DNA of 64,000 nt from Streptomyces sp. NBC_01232 (lineage in GTDB: Bacteria > Actinomycetota > Actinomycetes > Streptomycetales > Streptomycetaceae): assembly GCF_035989885.1 (NCBI RefSeq), contig NZ_CP108518.1, positions 7,245,001 to 7,309,000 of the forward strand, in the 5' to 3' direction. Below the pieces are notes generated by a model, which saw only the letters and a program-made list of their open reading frames with translations, was not told where the DNA came from and made no database searches. Numbering within the stretch: position 1 is the stretch's first letter; every line of letters starts with the position of its first letter. The position numbers and the translations under genes were made by a program. Positions 37,262 through 45,866 of this stretch are shown piece after piece.

Positions 37262-37840
37262 TCAGTGGCTGCGGTCGGACCCCCTGCGGCGCAGGGCGAA
37301 GACGGTGCCGCCCGCGGCGGCGAGGAACAGTCCGGCGCCGGCGCCGAGCTCCACGGGATCCATGCCCGCCACGCTGCCGCCGAGGCCGCCGCGCACACCG
37401 AGGGCGGAAGCGGGGGTCGGCGTGGCGGCACCGCCGATGGCGGTGCGCGTGGAGCTCGTGGTCGGCAGGGTCGTGCCGCCGGCGATCGTCAGATCGGCCG
37501 AGCCGGTCTCCCCGTTGCAGGTGAAGGAGACCGAGTAGACGGCTCCGCGCCGGGCGTCCCGGTCCACGGTGACCCGTACGGTCTGGCCGCGCGCGATGCT
37601 CACGGTGTCGAAGACCCCGGAGGAGGCGGTGGCGTAGGCGGCGTTGCAACGGCTGACCGCGAGGACCGTCTGCCCCCCGGGGGCGACGGTCGAAGGCGTG
37701 AGGGTGAAGCCGAACGACGTGATGGCGGGCTGGGCCTCGGCGGCGGTCGCGGCGGGCGCACCGAGGACGCAGAGCGCGAGGACGGCGCCCGTGGCGCCGG
37801 CGCTCAGCAGGGCGGTGGCGGAGGTTCGTATCGCACCCAT
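37262..37840 (-). CDS. Secreted protein with C-terminal membrane anchor (B)
   Basis: 192 residues. Signal peptide about 1-34, an Ig-like region (FTLTPSTVAPGGQTVLAVSRC, then YSVSFTCNG) with two Cys, a Thr/Ser/Pro linker and an anchor helix GAGAGLFLAAAGGTVFALRRR at the end. The order of parts mirrors protein A on the opposite strand. The two may be distant paralogues. GGAG sits 8 nt before the ATG. The function is unknown; similar proteins belong to the aerial hyphae and spore surface in Streptomyces. Confidence 0.75.
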   Translation of the reverse strand: MGAIRTSATALLSAGATGAVLALCVLGAPAATAAEAQPAITSFGFTLTPSTVAPGGQTVLAVSRCNAAYATASSGVFDTVSIARGQTVRVTVDRDARRGAVYSVSFTCNGETGSADLTIAGGTTLPTTSSTRTAIGGAATPTPASALGVRGGLGGSVAGMDPVELGAGAGLFLAAAGGTVFALRRRGSDRSH

Positions 37841-37982
37841 GGTTGGTTCTCCGGATCCCCGAGGAGCAGCCGCGGAACGGTTTCCGCACGTGGGGGGTCG
37901 TGCGCCTCGATGTCCGACACGCTAGGTCCGGGTACGGTGACCCGCGATCAGGAACGGGCGAATGGGGCATGACCGTAGGCCG

Positions 37983-38011
37983 AACCGGGGACGGGAGGCC
38001 CGTCCCCGGTT
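37983..38011. terminator. Hairpin, 13-bp perfect stem
   Basis: AACCGGGGACGGG (37983-37995) pairs with CCCGTCCCCGGTT (37999-38011), loop AGG. It lies 80 nt beyond the stop of the DUF4239 gene on the minus strand. Between them is a GGTCCGGTCC-type low-complexity stretch (about 38020-38070). Confidence 0.6.
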
Positions 38012-38090
38012 TGCGGGCGGCCCGGACCGGGCCCGGTCGGGTCCGGTCCGGTCCCGGTCCGGCTCGGTCCCAAAGGGACGGGCCAGCCGC

Positions 38091-38861
38091 CTAGCCGCCG
38101 AGGTCCAGATGGGAGAACTGGGCGAGGAAGGGTTCGGCGGTGGCGGCGACGCCCCGGCCGAACGGCGCGTCGAAGTCCCAGATCAGGAACAGCAGGAACG
38201 CGATGAGGGCGCTGAAGAGGCCCGCCAGCAGCAACTCCCGGAACGACCGCCTGATCTGCAGGGTGAAGATCAGGCCGACCGTCACCAGGGCCCCGGCGAT
38301 CAGCCCGAACCACACCACCCCCGGCATGGTGGCCCCGGCGCTCTGGCCGCGTGCACTGCGGGCGTCGTCGGCCACCGCGACCTGGTCGACCAGCGGCTGG
38401 TACGCCTGCCCCTCGTGGTCGGTCTGCGGCTCGTAGTCGGTGACGTCCCGGCGGATACGTTCCAGCAGCTCCCCGCCCCGTTCGGTTAGCTCGCCGTGGT
38501 CGGCCATGCGCTTCCACTCCGTGTCCACCACGTAGGTCACGTAGGCGTCGACGTCGGACCGGATCCTGGTGCGCACCTCGGCCGGGTAGACCTCGGAGCG
38601 GACGCTGATCTCGTGCAGGGCCTGCGCCTCCTGGCGCACGTATTCCTGGGCGGCTCCGCGGCCCTCCCAGACTCCGGCGATCGCCAGGCCCAGCACGATC
38701 GCATAGATCACCCCGATCATCATCGTCATGTACTCGATGACGTCCGGGGTCTCGTTCGGATCGTCGTCATCGCCGATCCTGCTGTGGTTGAAGAAGGCGA
38801 TGGACAGCACCACGGCGCAAGCCGCGGCCATCGCGATGGACAGGACGAGCCATTCCGACAA
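38091..38861 (-). CDS. DUF4239 membrane protein
   Basis: 256 residues. Two N-terminal helices (about 1-22 and 45-66), a long helical soluble middle (AQEYVRQEAQALHEISVRSE) and two C-terminal helices (GVVWFGLIAGALVTVGLIF, LLLAGLFSALIAFLLFLIW). The pattern matches DUF4239 proteins, which have a bestrophin-like topology; no transported ion is known. TTG 38861 is chosen for GGGAG 5 nt upstream; TTG 38873 is in frame but has no site. The stop of the proline-rich gene upstream on the same strand lies 39 nt away, so the two may be co-transcribed. Confidence 0.82.
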   Translation of the reverse strand: MSEWLVLSIAMAAACAVVLSIAFFNHSRIGDDDDPNETPDVIEYMTMMIGVIYAIVLGLAIAGVWEGRGAAQEYVRQEAQALHEISVRSEVYPAEVRTRIRSDVDAYVTYVVDTEWKRMADHGELTERGGELLERIRRDVTDYEPQTDHEGQAYQPLVDQVAVADDARSARGQSAGATMPGVVWFGLIAGALVTVGLIFTLQIRRSFRELLLAGLFSALIAFLLFLIWDFDAPFGRGVAATAEPFLAQFSHLDLGG

Positions 38862-38900
38862 GATGACTCCCAATCGGTTACTGGTCGGGCGGAAGAAGCG

Positions 38901-39599
38901 CTAGCGGGGACGCAGTGCGACGATCGCGAGCACCGCGGGTGCGGCGGTCATCAGGGTGAAAGTCACCGGCGAGATGTGGTGCTCGACGGGTTTGCGGGCC
39001 GCGGCGCGATACACGGGGCGGGCCACCGGTTTCGGCGGTGCGGGTTTCACCTCTGGGGCGGGTGGTGGCAGTGGTGCGGGTGGGGCTGGTGGTGGCGGTG
39101 CGGGAGCCCTGACCACGCGAGGTGGCGGTGGCGCCGACTCGGGCGGTGGCGGCTTCGGGAGGACGGGCTTCGGTACGGGCTTCGGTGCCGGTTTCGGCGG
39201 GGGCGGTGGGGGAGGGGGCGGCGGGGGTGGAGTCGGCTCGGGCGGCGGTGGAGTCGGCGTCGGCTCGGGTGGCGGCGTGGGCTTCGGCGGCGGCTTCGGC
39301 GGGCACGGTGGAGGGGGCGGCGGCGGTGGGCAGTGGGGGTGGCCGTGACGGCCCCCGCCATGGCCGCCCCCACGACGTTTCCCGTGGTCGGAGCCCTGGT
39401 CGTCACCGTGATGTCCGCCACGCGGGCCGCGTCCGCGGTCGCTGTCGCCGGCCACGGCGGCCACCGCGGTGGCGGCCGGGCCGTCGCCGGAGTCGGTCGT
39501 CGCGTAGGCGCGGCTATCAGCCACGGCCGGCGTGACGGTCAAGGCCGCCCACAGCAGGACCGGGACTGCCAGCAGGCGCTTGGCACAGGCTCTGTTCAC
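38901..39599 (-). CDS. Secreted histidine- and proline-rich surface protein
   Basis: 232 residues from GTG 39599. A signal peptide (about 1-27) ends near AVADS. Then comes a Gly/His/Asp/Arg-rich stretch (HHGDDQGSDHGKRRGGGHGG) likely to bind metal, a long poly-proline region of KPPPKP and EPTPPP repeats, and a C-terminal hydrophobic helix SPVTFTLMTAAPAVLAIVAL with RPR. It is built like a wall-spanning spacer with a membrane anchor. The start is uncertain: ATG 39767 would add 56 residues (TDTDKSLMGIVRWAIDL) with acceptable codon bias but would bury the signal peptide. Low complexity limits confidence. Confidence 0.65.
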   Translation of the reverse strand: MNRACAKRLLAVPVLLWAALTVTPAVADSRAYATTDSGDGPAATAVAAVAGDSDRGRGPRGGHHGDDQGSDHGKRRGGGHGGGRHGHPHCPPPPPPPPCPPKPPPKPTPPPEPTPTPPPPEPTPPPPPPPPPPPPKPAPKPVPKPVLPKPPPPESAPPPPRVVRAPAPPPPAPPAPLPPPAPEVKPAPPKPVARPVYRAAARKPVEHHISPVTFTLMTAAPAVLAIVALRPR

Positions 39600-39924
39600 C
39601 CCGGGAGCATGGGCCCGCGCGCGCCCGGGCACGCGAGGCTCGGCCCCGGTTCGCCTGAACGGGTGGACCCGTGACCAGAGAGGTTTGAGCCACTTCTGGG
39701 GCGGTGGTGAGGTGAGGTCGATCGCCCACCGAACAATTCCCATAAGGGACTTGTCGGTATCGGTCATTCCCTCACCCGGCGTGATGGCGCCTTTGGTGTG
39801 TGACGAAGAACGGATCGCCAATTTCCGCTTTTGCTCGCCCTGTTGGGAAATGATCAGTACATTCGGCTCGGACAGGAGTCCGACCTCGGACGGACGACCG
39901 CAGGACCAACGCTTGGAGACCCCG
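39600..39924. other. 325-nt divergent region between the proline-rich and methyltransferase genes
   Basis: Bases 39600-39767 may instead encode an N-terminal extension of the proline-rich protein. The rest has lower GC (around 39780-39865) and an inverted repeat TCGGAC-AGGA-GTCCGA at 39868-39883, 41 nt before the methyltransferase start. Confidence 0.5.
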
Positions 39925-40755
39925 ATGGAGCGCCCCGCCTGGGCCCCGCCAGGCATCGACATATCGGTGCCGAGCGTGTCCCGCATCTATGATTACTACC
40001 TGGGCGGGTCCCACAATTTCGAGGTCGACCGGCAGACGGCACGGCGTGCCATGGAATTCATGCCGGGACTGCCCAAGATCATGCAGGCCAACCGGGCATT
40101 CATGCGCCGCGCCGTCCGGCACGCCGTGGCCGAGGGCGTCACGCAGTTCCTCGACATCGGCTCCGGCATCCCCACCTTCGGCAACGTCCACGAGATCGCC
40201 CAGGCCGCGACCCCGCAGGCCCGCGTCGTCTACGTGGACCACGACCCGGTGGCCGTCGCGCACAGCCGCGCCGTCCTCACGGGGGACGAGCACACCGGCA
40301 TCGTCGCCGCCGACCTGCGCAAGCCCAGGGAGATCCTGGCCGCCCCCGAGGTGACCCGGCTGCTCGACCTCGGCCGCCCGGTCGCCCTGTTGCTCGTCGC
40401 CGTCCTGCACTTCCTGGAGGAGGCGGACGACCCGTACGCCGCCGTCGCCGAGCTGCGCGACGCGCTGGCTCCCGGCAGCCTCCTGATCCTCACGCACGCC
40501 TCGTACGAGGGGATCCCGCTCCCCGCGGAGGTCGCGGGCGGCACCGTGGGCGTGTACCGGGACATCCGCAACCCCCTCGTCATGCGCTCCGGGGAGGAGA
40601 TCAGGGGCTTCTTCGACGGGTTCGAGCTGCTGGAGCCCGGCCTGGTGTCCATGCCCGACTGGCGGCCGGACCGGCCGGTGGACGGGGAGGACGCAGAGAC
40701 GCCGGAGGACCCCTATGCCTTCTCGGGCTTCGGCGGCGTGGGACGCAAGGCGTGA
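39925..40755 (+). CDS. SAV2177-type (DUF574) SAM-dependent methyltransferase
   Basis: 276 residues. The N-terminal block VPSVSRIYDYYLGGSHNFEVDR and TARRAMEFMPG, plus FLDIGSGIPTFGNVHEIA, VVYVDHDPVAVAHSRAVL and the GxGxP-like loop, are the hallmarks of this large actinobacterial family. A crystal structure of a member shows a methyltransferase fold but its substrate is unknown. The ATG at 39925 follows GGAG by 7 nt. The stop overlaps the GTG of rmdA (GTGA), so the protein is translated in tandem with the c-di-GMP enzyme and may act in the same pathway. Confidence 0.88.
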   Translation: MERPAWAPPGIDISVPSVSRIYDYYLGGSHNFEVDRQTARRAMEFMPGLPKIMQANRAFMRRAVRHAVAEGVTQFLDIGSGIPTFGNVHEIAQAATPQARVVYVDHDPVAVAHSRAVLTGDEHTGIVAADLRKPREILAAPEVTRLLDLGRPVALLLVAVLHFLEEADDPYAAVAELRDALAPGSLLILTHASYEGIPLPAEVAGGTVGVYRDIRNPLVMRSGEEIRGFFDGFELLEPGLVSMPDWRPDRPVDGEDAETPEDPYAFSGFGGVGRKA

Positions 40756-42989
40756 GACTTCCGGCACAGACGGCGGGCGCGCCGGGCGCCACCGCGGCGC
40801 CCGCCGCGGCACCGGCCACGGAGTCCGCGGCGGCCCCGCACGGTGGCATCGAGGACCGGATCGCGCGCTTCGCGACGATCTGGGGACGGGCGATCTTCCC
40901 CGTCACGGCGACCTCACTGACCCGCACCGAGTTCGAACGGCACCTCCTCCCCCTGACCCGGACGCTCACCGGCGCCCTGCACGCCAGGCCCTTCGACGCC
41001 TCGGTCGCCCAGCAGGTCGGGGCGGAACTCGTCGCCGTGCACTGCACCGACCCCGAGGCCCTGGCCGGCACCCTCGGGGTGATCGAGTCGTACCTGGTGC
41101 TCTACTGCGGCCCGGACGGGCCCGAGGGCTCCGGCGTGGAGGGCACCGAGGAGTACCGGTCCCGCTGCGCCCGGCTCCAGCACGGCATCGCGGCGGGATA
41201 CGCCCGGGCCCTGCGCGAGCGCACCCTCCGGGAGCAGGAGGCCATCGCGCGCTCCGCACTGACCGCCCGCACCGACGCGCAACAGGCCCTGCACGCGAGC
41301 GAGGAACGCTTCCGGGCGGTCTTCGAGGGCGCGGCCGTCGGCATCGGCATCGCCGACCTCGACGGGAACGTGCTGGAGGTCAACGACACCCTGCTGCAGA
41401 TGTTCGGCGGGCTGGAGGGACACGTCCGCAGCCGCAACGTCAGCGAGTGGGGGCACCCCGACGACACCCCCCACGTCTGGCGGATGTACGGCGAGCTGGT
41501 GCGCGGCGAGCGCGAGAGCTACCGCGTGGAGAAGCCGTACTACCGGCACGACGGGACCGTGCTCTGGACCAATCTGACGGTGTCGCTGCTGCGCGACGCC
41601 GAGGGGAAGCCGCAGTACCAGCTGGCGCTGATGGAGGACACCACCGAGCGCCGGCTGCTGAATCTGCGCCTGCGCTACGAGGCCACCCACGACGCCCTCA
41701 CGGGCCTGCCCAACCGGACGCTGTTCTTCGAACGGCTGGAGAAGGCCCTGAGCGGGGCCGGCGGTGACCGGTACGGCCTGTGCTACCTCGACCTCGACGG
41801 TTTCAAGGCGGTCAACGACAGCCTCGGGCACTCGGCGGGGGACCGGCTGCTGGTGGAGGTCGCCGACCGGCTGCAGAGCTGCGCGACCGGCCCCGGTGAG
41901 GTCGTCGCCCGGCTCGGCGGTGACGAGTTCGTCGCCCTGACCACCGGCGCCGACACCGAACAGAAGGTGACCGACCTCGCGGTCCGCATCCTGGCGGCCC
42001 TGTCCACGCCGATCCCGCTGGAGGGCCGGGAGCTCTCGGTCCGGGGCAGCATCGGCATCGTCGAGGGCCCGGCCAGGGAACGCACCCCGGCGGAGGTGCT
42101 GCGCAGCGCCGACATCACGATGTACCGGGCCAAGGCGGCCGGCGGCAACCGCTTCGAATTCGCCGACGCCGAGGCCGACGCCCGCGCGATCACCCGCCAC
42201 GGCCTGACCAACGCCCTGCCGGCGGCGCTGGAACGCGGCGAGTTCTTCATCGAGTACCAGCCGCTGGTCCACATGCGCGACGGCAGCGTGCACGGGGCCG
42301 AGGCGCTGGTGCGCTGGTCCCACCCGCAGTACGGGGTCCTCGGCCCGGACCGCTTCATCCCGCTCGCCGAACGGACCGGGCTGATCGTGCCGCTCGGCCG
42401 CTGGGTCCTGGAGGAGGCGGTCCGCCAGGCCCGCATCTGGCAGCGCGAGCACGGAGGCGCCGCCCTGCGGATCAACGTCAACCTCTCGCCGACCCAGCTG
42501 CACCACCCGGGCCTGGTCGCCGACACCGTGGCGGTGCTGGAGAAGTCCGGCCTCGCCCCGGGCGCCCTGTGCCTGGAGGTCACCGAATCGGCCCTGATAG
42601 GGGCCGACGACGAACTCCTGGAGCCGCTGCGCCGGCTCGCCGCCCTCGGCGTGGACATCGCGCTCGACGACTTCGGCACCGGCTACTCGAACCTGGCCAA
42701 CCTGCGGCGGCTGCCGGTCAGCGTCCTCAAGCTCGACCGCTCCTTCACCCAGGGGATGCAGCAGCAGCCCGCCAACCCGGTCGACGTCAAGATCGTGGAG
42801 GGCATCGTCGCCCTGGCCCACAGCCTCGAACTCGCGGTCACCGTCGAGGGCGTGGAGACCGGAGTCCAGGCCGCCCAGCTGCGCGCCCTCGGCTGCGACA
42901 CCGCGCAGGGCTGGTACTACGCCCGGCCCGGCGCCCCCGACCGCATCCACACCCTGTCCCTCTCGGACGCGGTGCCCTCGCCCTCCTGA
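40752..42989 (+). CDS. rmdA: Dual diguanylate cyclase/phosphodiesterase RmdA
   Basis: 745 residues. An N-terminal helical region of about 180 residues is followed by a PAS-PAC domain (about 185-305: FRAVFEGAAVGIGIADLDG), a GGDEF domain with intact GGDEF at 389-393 in RLGGDEF, and an EAL domain with the motif at 517-519 and DDFGTGYSNL. Both catalytic motifs are intact, so it could make and break c-di-GMP, the signal that holds Streptomyces in vegetative growth through BldD. The architecture and gene order (next to the sdh region) match RmdA of S. coelicolor (SCO0928) from memory. It is translationally coupled to the upstream methyltransferase. Confidence 0.82.
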   Translation: MRLPAQTAGAPGATAAPAAAPATESAAAPHGGIEDRIARFATIWGRAIFPVTATSLTRTEFERHLLPLTRTLTGALHARPFDASVAQQVGAELVAVHCTDPEALAGTLGVIESYLVLYCGPDGPEGSGVEGTEEYRSRCARLQHGIAAGYARALRERTLREQEAIARSALTARTDAQQALHASEERFRAVFEGAAVGIGIADLDGNVLEVNDTLLQMFGGLEGHVRSRNVSEWGHPDDTPHVWRMYGELVRGERESYRVEKPYYRHDGTVLWTNLTVSLLRDAEGKPQYQLALMEDTTERRLLNLRLRYEATHDALTGLPNRTLFFERLEKALSGAGGDRYGLCYLDLDGFKAVNDSLGHSAGDRLLVEVADRLQSCATGPGEVVARLGGDEFVALTTGADTEQKVTDLAVRILAALSTPIPLEGRELSVRGSIGIVEGPARERTPAEVLRSADITMYRAKAAGGNRFEFADAEADARAITRHGLTNALPAALERGEFFIEYQPLVHMRDGSVHGAEALVRWSHPQYGVLGPDRFIPLAERTGLIVPLGRWVLEEAVRQARIWQREHGGAALRINVNLSPTQLHHPGLVADTVAVLEKSGLAPGALCLEVTESALIGADDELLEPLRRLAALGVDIALDDFGTGYSNLANLRRLPVSVLKLDRSFTQGMQQQPANPVDVKIVEGIVALAHSLELAVTVEGVETGVQAAQLRALGCDTAQGWYYARPGAPDRIHTLSLSDAVPSPS

Positions 42990-43045
42990 CGTCCGCCGTC
43001 GGGAGGGCGGATCCGGGAGCCGGGCCTGCGACGGCCCGCGCCGAC

Positions 43046-44119
43046 TCATGCCCGCTCCAGGCCGACCTCCGTCCCGCGGCCGGGGGTCCGGACGGCCTCC
43101 AGGACCCGCTCGTACCGCTCGGCCGTGTCAGCCAGGACCTCCGCGGCCACCGGCAGCCGCTCCGCCTCGTACGCGTCGAGCACCTCCTCCCCGGCGTCCC
43201 CGGTGAGGGCCGCCGCCAGCGTCCTGCCGAGGGCCGCCGCGTCCTGGATGCCGGTGTTCATGCCGAGCCCGCCGGCTATCGGCTGCACATGGGCGGCGTC
43301 CCCTGCGAGGAAGACCCTGCCCTCCCGTATCCGCGTGGCCATGCGGACGTTGACCCGCCAGGCCGAGATCCACGTGGCCTCGGCGAGCCGGATCCCCGGC
43401 ACCCGTGCGTGGCGGTCGAAGAGCCGCTGGAAGCCTTCCAGGGAGGGCGGCAGCGGTTCACCCCGGTCGTTGCGCTCGGGCGAGGCCTGCAGCTGGAAGG
43501 AGTCCGTCCCCGGCATCGGGCAGAGCAGGATCCCGCTGCCCTCCGAGGTGAACCACTGGTGCCAGACGTCCCGGCCGAGCCCCGGCGCGCTGACGTCCCC
43601 GAGGACCATCGCGGGTTCCTCCTGACCGTTGCCCTCGAACGGGATGCCGAGCAGCTTGCGGGTGGTGCTGCGCCCGCCGTCGCACCCGGCGAGATAGCGG
43701 GCGCCGATCACGGTGCCGTCAGCCAGCTCCGCGCGCACCCCGGACCCGTCCTGGGTGATTCCGGCGAGCTCCGATCCGTACTCGACCCGCACGCCCAGCC
43801 CGGCGAGCCGGTCGCGCAGGGCCGCCTCGATCTGCCACTGCCCGATCAGCAGCCCCGCGTCAGTGGGGGTGTCGCTGATGTGTTCCCCGTCGAAGTACTT
43901 GCGCAGGACCACTCTGCGGCTGCCGATGGCTGCCAGGGTCTCGAGCACCCCGAGCTCCTCGAAGATCTCGAGGCTGCCCGGCAGCAGCCCCTTGCCGCGG
44001 GACTCGCGGTGGGGCGCGCTGCGCCGGTCGATGACGCGCACGGCGACCCCGCGCCGTGCGAGGTCGCAGGCGAGCGTCAGTCCCGTGGGGCCGGAGCCGG
44101 TGATCAGTACATCGGTCAT
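43046..44119 (-). CDS. FAD-dependent aromatic hydroxylase-like monooxygenase
   Basis: 357 residues. The N-terminal FAD-binding motif VLITGSGPTGLTLACDLARRG, the DGxRS-like GCDGGRSTTRKLLG and the late GRVFLAGDAAHVQPIAGGLGMN define the PheA/TetX-type FAD_binding_3 class. It is shorter than phenol hydroxylases because the thioredoxin-like C-terminal domain is absent, as in many antibiotic-tailoring or resistance oxygenases. The substrate is unknown. It is divergent from a TetR gene with a shared operator, which usually means induction by substrate. GAGGAGAGG precedes the ATG by about 7 nt. Confidence 0.88.
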   Translation of the reverse strand: MTDVLITGSGPTGLTLACDLARRGVAVRVIDRRSAPHRESRGKGLLPGSLEIFEELGVLETLAAIGSRRVVLRKYFDGEHISDTPTDAGLLIGQWQIEAALRDRLAGLGVRVEYGSELAGITQDGSGVRAELADGTVIGARYLAGCDGGRSTTRKLLGIPFEGNGQEEPAMVLGDVSAPGLGRDVWHQWFTSEGSGILLCPMPGTDSFQLQASPERNDRGEPLPPSLEGFQRLFDRHARVPGIRLAEATWISAWRVNVRMATRIREGRVFLAGDAAHVQPIAGGLGMNTGIQDAAALGRTLAAALTGDAGEEVLDAYEAERLPVAAEVLADTAERYERVLEAVRTPGRGTEVGLERA

Positions 44120-44176
44120 GGGATGTCCTCTCCTCGTCGTTGCCTCAAGGAAAGCGGCTCTCGAGAGAAAAAGCAA

Positions 44177-44198
44177 CCCGGTTAAAAAAATAACTCGG
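44177..44198. promoter_or_regulatory. Operator-like inverted repeat GTTA-A6-TAAC
   Basis: Arms GTTA (44181-44184) and TAAC (44191-44194) flank six A; outer CC/GG pairs (44177-44178, 44197-44198) extend the symmetry. It lies in the 105-nt gap between the divergent monooxygenase and TetR genes, with TACGCT (44213-44218) as a possible -10 for tetR. It is likely the TetR binding site. Confidence 0.65.
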
Positions 44199-44224
44199 TC
44201 ACCTATCCGTGCTACGCTGTGCGC

Positions 44225-44905
44225 ATGGAGAACACGACGGGTCTGCGCGAGAACAAGAAGCTCCGTACGCGTCGCCAGCTGGCGGCGACGGCGCTGGAGC
44301 TCTTCCTGGAGCGGGGCTTCGATGCCGTGTCGGTGGCGGAGGTCGCCGCCGCGGCCGAGGTCTCCAAGCCCACCCTCTTCCGGTACTTCCCGAGCAAGGA
44401 GGACCTGCTGCTCGACCGGTTCGCCGACCATCAGGACGAGGCGGCCCGCATCGTGCGCGACCGGCCCGCCGGTCGGACGCCGGCCGGCGCGATGCGCGCG
44501 CACTTCCTGGCGGCCCTGGCCGAGCGGGACCCGATCACCGGGCTGTGCGACCATCCGAACGTGGTCGCCTTCCAGCGGCTCCTCTACAGCACCGCCAGCC
44601 TGCAGAGCCGGCTGAGGCATTACACCGACCGTGAAGTGGATCTGCTCGCCGCCGTGTTCGAGGCAGAGGCGCTGACCCCGCTCGCCGCCCGCCTGGCGGC
44701 GATGCACCTGGTGGCGGTCCGCCATGAGCTGGGCCGGGAGAACTTCCGACGGATCGACTCCGGCCGGAGCGCCGACGAGGCCTACCCGGCAGCGGTGGCC
44801 GACGCCGATCAAGCCTTCGCGATGCTGGCCGACGGCCTCGACAGGGCCCTGCCCATATCCCCGGCCCCGGCCCCGGATCCGGCCCGGGCCTCCGCCGCGG
44901 AATGA
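44225..44905 (+). CDS. TetR-family transcriptional regulator
   Basis: 226 residues. The N-terminal helix-turn-helix (about 15-60: RQLAATALELFLERGFDAV, VAEVAAAAEVSKPTLFRYFPSKEDLL) is canonical TetR. The ligand-binding half carries the TetR_C-type pattern of helices and ends in an Ala/Pro-rich tail of about 15 residues. It is divergent from the FAD monooxygenase, so it probably represses that gene and itself through the operator at 44177-44198 until a substrate binds. It is followed by a hairpin before the convergent LysR gene. GTG 44219 is in frame but ATG 44225 is used. Confidence 0.9.
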   Translation: MENTTGLRENKKLRTRRQLAATALELFLERGFDAVSVAEVAAAAEVSKPTLFRYFPSKEDLLLDRFADHQDEAARIVRDRPAGRTPAGAMRAHFLAALAERDPITGLCDHPNVVAFQRLLYSTASLQSRLRHYTDREVDLLAAVFEAEALTPLAARLAAMHLVAVRHELGRENFRRIDSGRSADEAYPAAVADADQAFAMLADGLDRALPISPAPAPDPARASAAE

Positions 44906-44925
44906 CCGTGTCTGCGCCCGCCTCG

Positions 44926-44973
44926 CCGACGCTCCGGCCCTGGCTCCGGCCGCGGCGTCGGCCGGGGCGTCGG
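44926..44973. terminator. Bidirectional hairpin between tetR and lysR
   Basis: CCGACGCTCCGGCC (44926-44939) pairs with GGCCGGGGCGTCGG (44960-44973) with a single G-T pair, 20 nt loop. It separates the convergent TetR and LysR genes. Confidence 0.6.
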
Positions 44974-44978
44974 CGGGG

Positions 44979-45857
44979 TCAGCCGGTGAGTATGCGCTTC
45001 AGCTCGCGGGCCGCGCGCGGCGGAGCAACGTCGGTGCGGTGGGCCAGGGCGATCGTGCGGCGCAGCGGCGAGCCGGCCAGCGGGGTCACCCGCAGGCCCG
45101 GACCGGCGCGGTCCACCACCATCGCCGGGACCACCGCGATACCGAGCCCCGCCCGGACGAAGCCGAGGATCGCGTCCATCTCGCCGCCCTCCACGGTGAA
45201 GACCGGCTCGAAGCCCTCCGCGCGGCAGGCCGCCACAGTCAGCTCCCGCAGGTCGTAGCCGTGCCGGAACATCACCATCGGCTCGTCCCGCAGCCCCGGG
45301 ATGGTCAGCTCGCCGCCCCCGCCGGGCGCCGGGCGTTCCGCGGACGAGACCACCACGAGGTCCTCCGTCAGCAGCTCCACCGTGGTCAGGGCCGGAGCCG
45401 ACGGGGGCAGCGGCAGGGCGATCAGAGCCAGGTCCAGGGCCCCGCGCGCCAGCTCCCGTACGAGGTCGAGCGAGCCGCTCTCCTCGATCAGGAGCTCGAT
45501 CCCCGGGTGCGCGTCGTGGAAGGTCCGCAGGACGTCCGGCAGCAGGCCGGTGCAGATGCTCGGCGTGGCACCCAGTCGGACGCGACCCCGGCGCAGCTGC
45601 GCCAGCTCCTGGACCTCCAGTCGCGCGGTGTCCGCGTCCGCCAGGATCCGCCGGGCCAGCGGCAGCAGCGTCTCGCCCGCGTCGGTCAGCGTGATGTTGC
45701 CCCGCGCCCGGCTGAACAGCTCGGCCCCCAGTTCCCGTTCGAGCGCCTTGATCTGCTGGGAGAGCGAGGGCTGGGCCACGTGCACCCGCTCCGCGGCCCG
45801 GGTGAAATGCCGGGTCTCGGCGACGGCCACGAAGTAGAGGAGCTGCTGGAACTGCAT
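44979..45857 (-). CDS. LysR-family regulator, probable regulator of sdhCAB
   Basis: 292 residues. The winged helix (about 1-60) reads FVAVAETRHFTRAAERVHVAQPSLSQQIKALE; the LysR substrate-binding domain (about 90-290) includes RVRLGATPSICTGLLPDVL, EGGEMDAILGFVRAGLGIAVVP. It is divergent from sdhCAB with 95 nt between starts; the gap holds three CTATC/GATAG half sites (45867-45895). A LysR regulator next to this sdh cluster is seen in Streptomyces from memory. The effector might be a C4-dicarboxylate, but nothing in the sequence proves it. Confidence 0.9.
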   Translation of the reverse strand: MQFQQLLYFVAVAETRHFTRAAERVHVAQPSLSQQIKALERELGAELFSRARGNITLTDAGETLLPLARRILADADTARLEVQELAQLRRGRVRLGATPSICTGLLPDVLRTFHDAHPGIELLIEESGSLDLVRELARGALDLALIALPLPPSAPALTTVELLTEDLVVVSSAERPAPGGGGELTIPGLRDEPMVMFRHGYDLRELTVAACRAEGFEPVFTVEGGEMDAILGFVRAGLGIAVVPAMVVDRAGPGLRVTPLAGSPLRRTIALAHRTDVAPPRAARELKRILTG

Positions 45858-45866
45858 CGGCCCAGG

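Noticed and set aside
36629..37840. LPxTG/LAxTG sorting signals on the proteins beside the sortase
   Set aside because: Neither C-terminus contains such a motif; only an anchor helix and Arg tail are seen.
38020..38070. GGTCCGGTCC stretch as iterated protein-binding sites
   Set aside because: The irregular low-complexity run lies next to a terminator hairpin and has no constant spacing.
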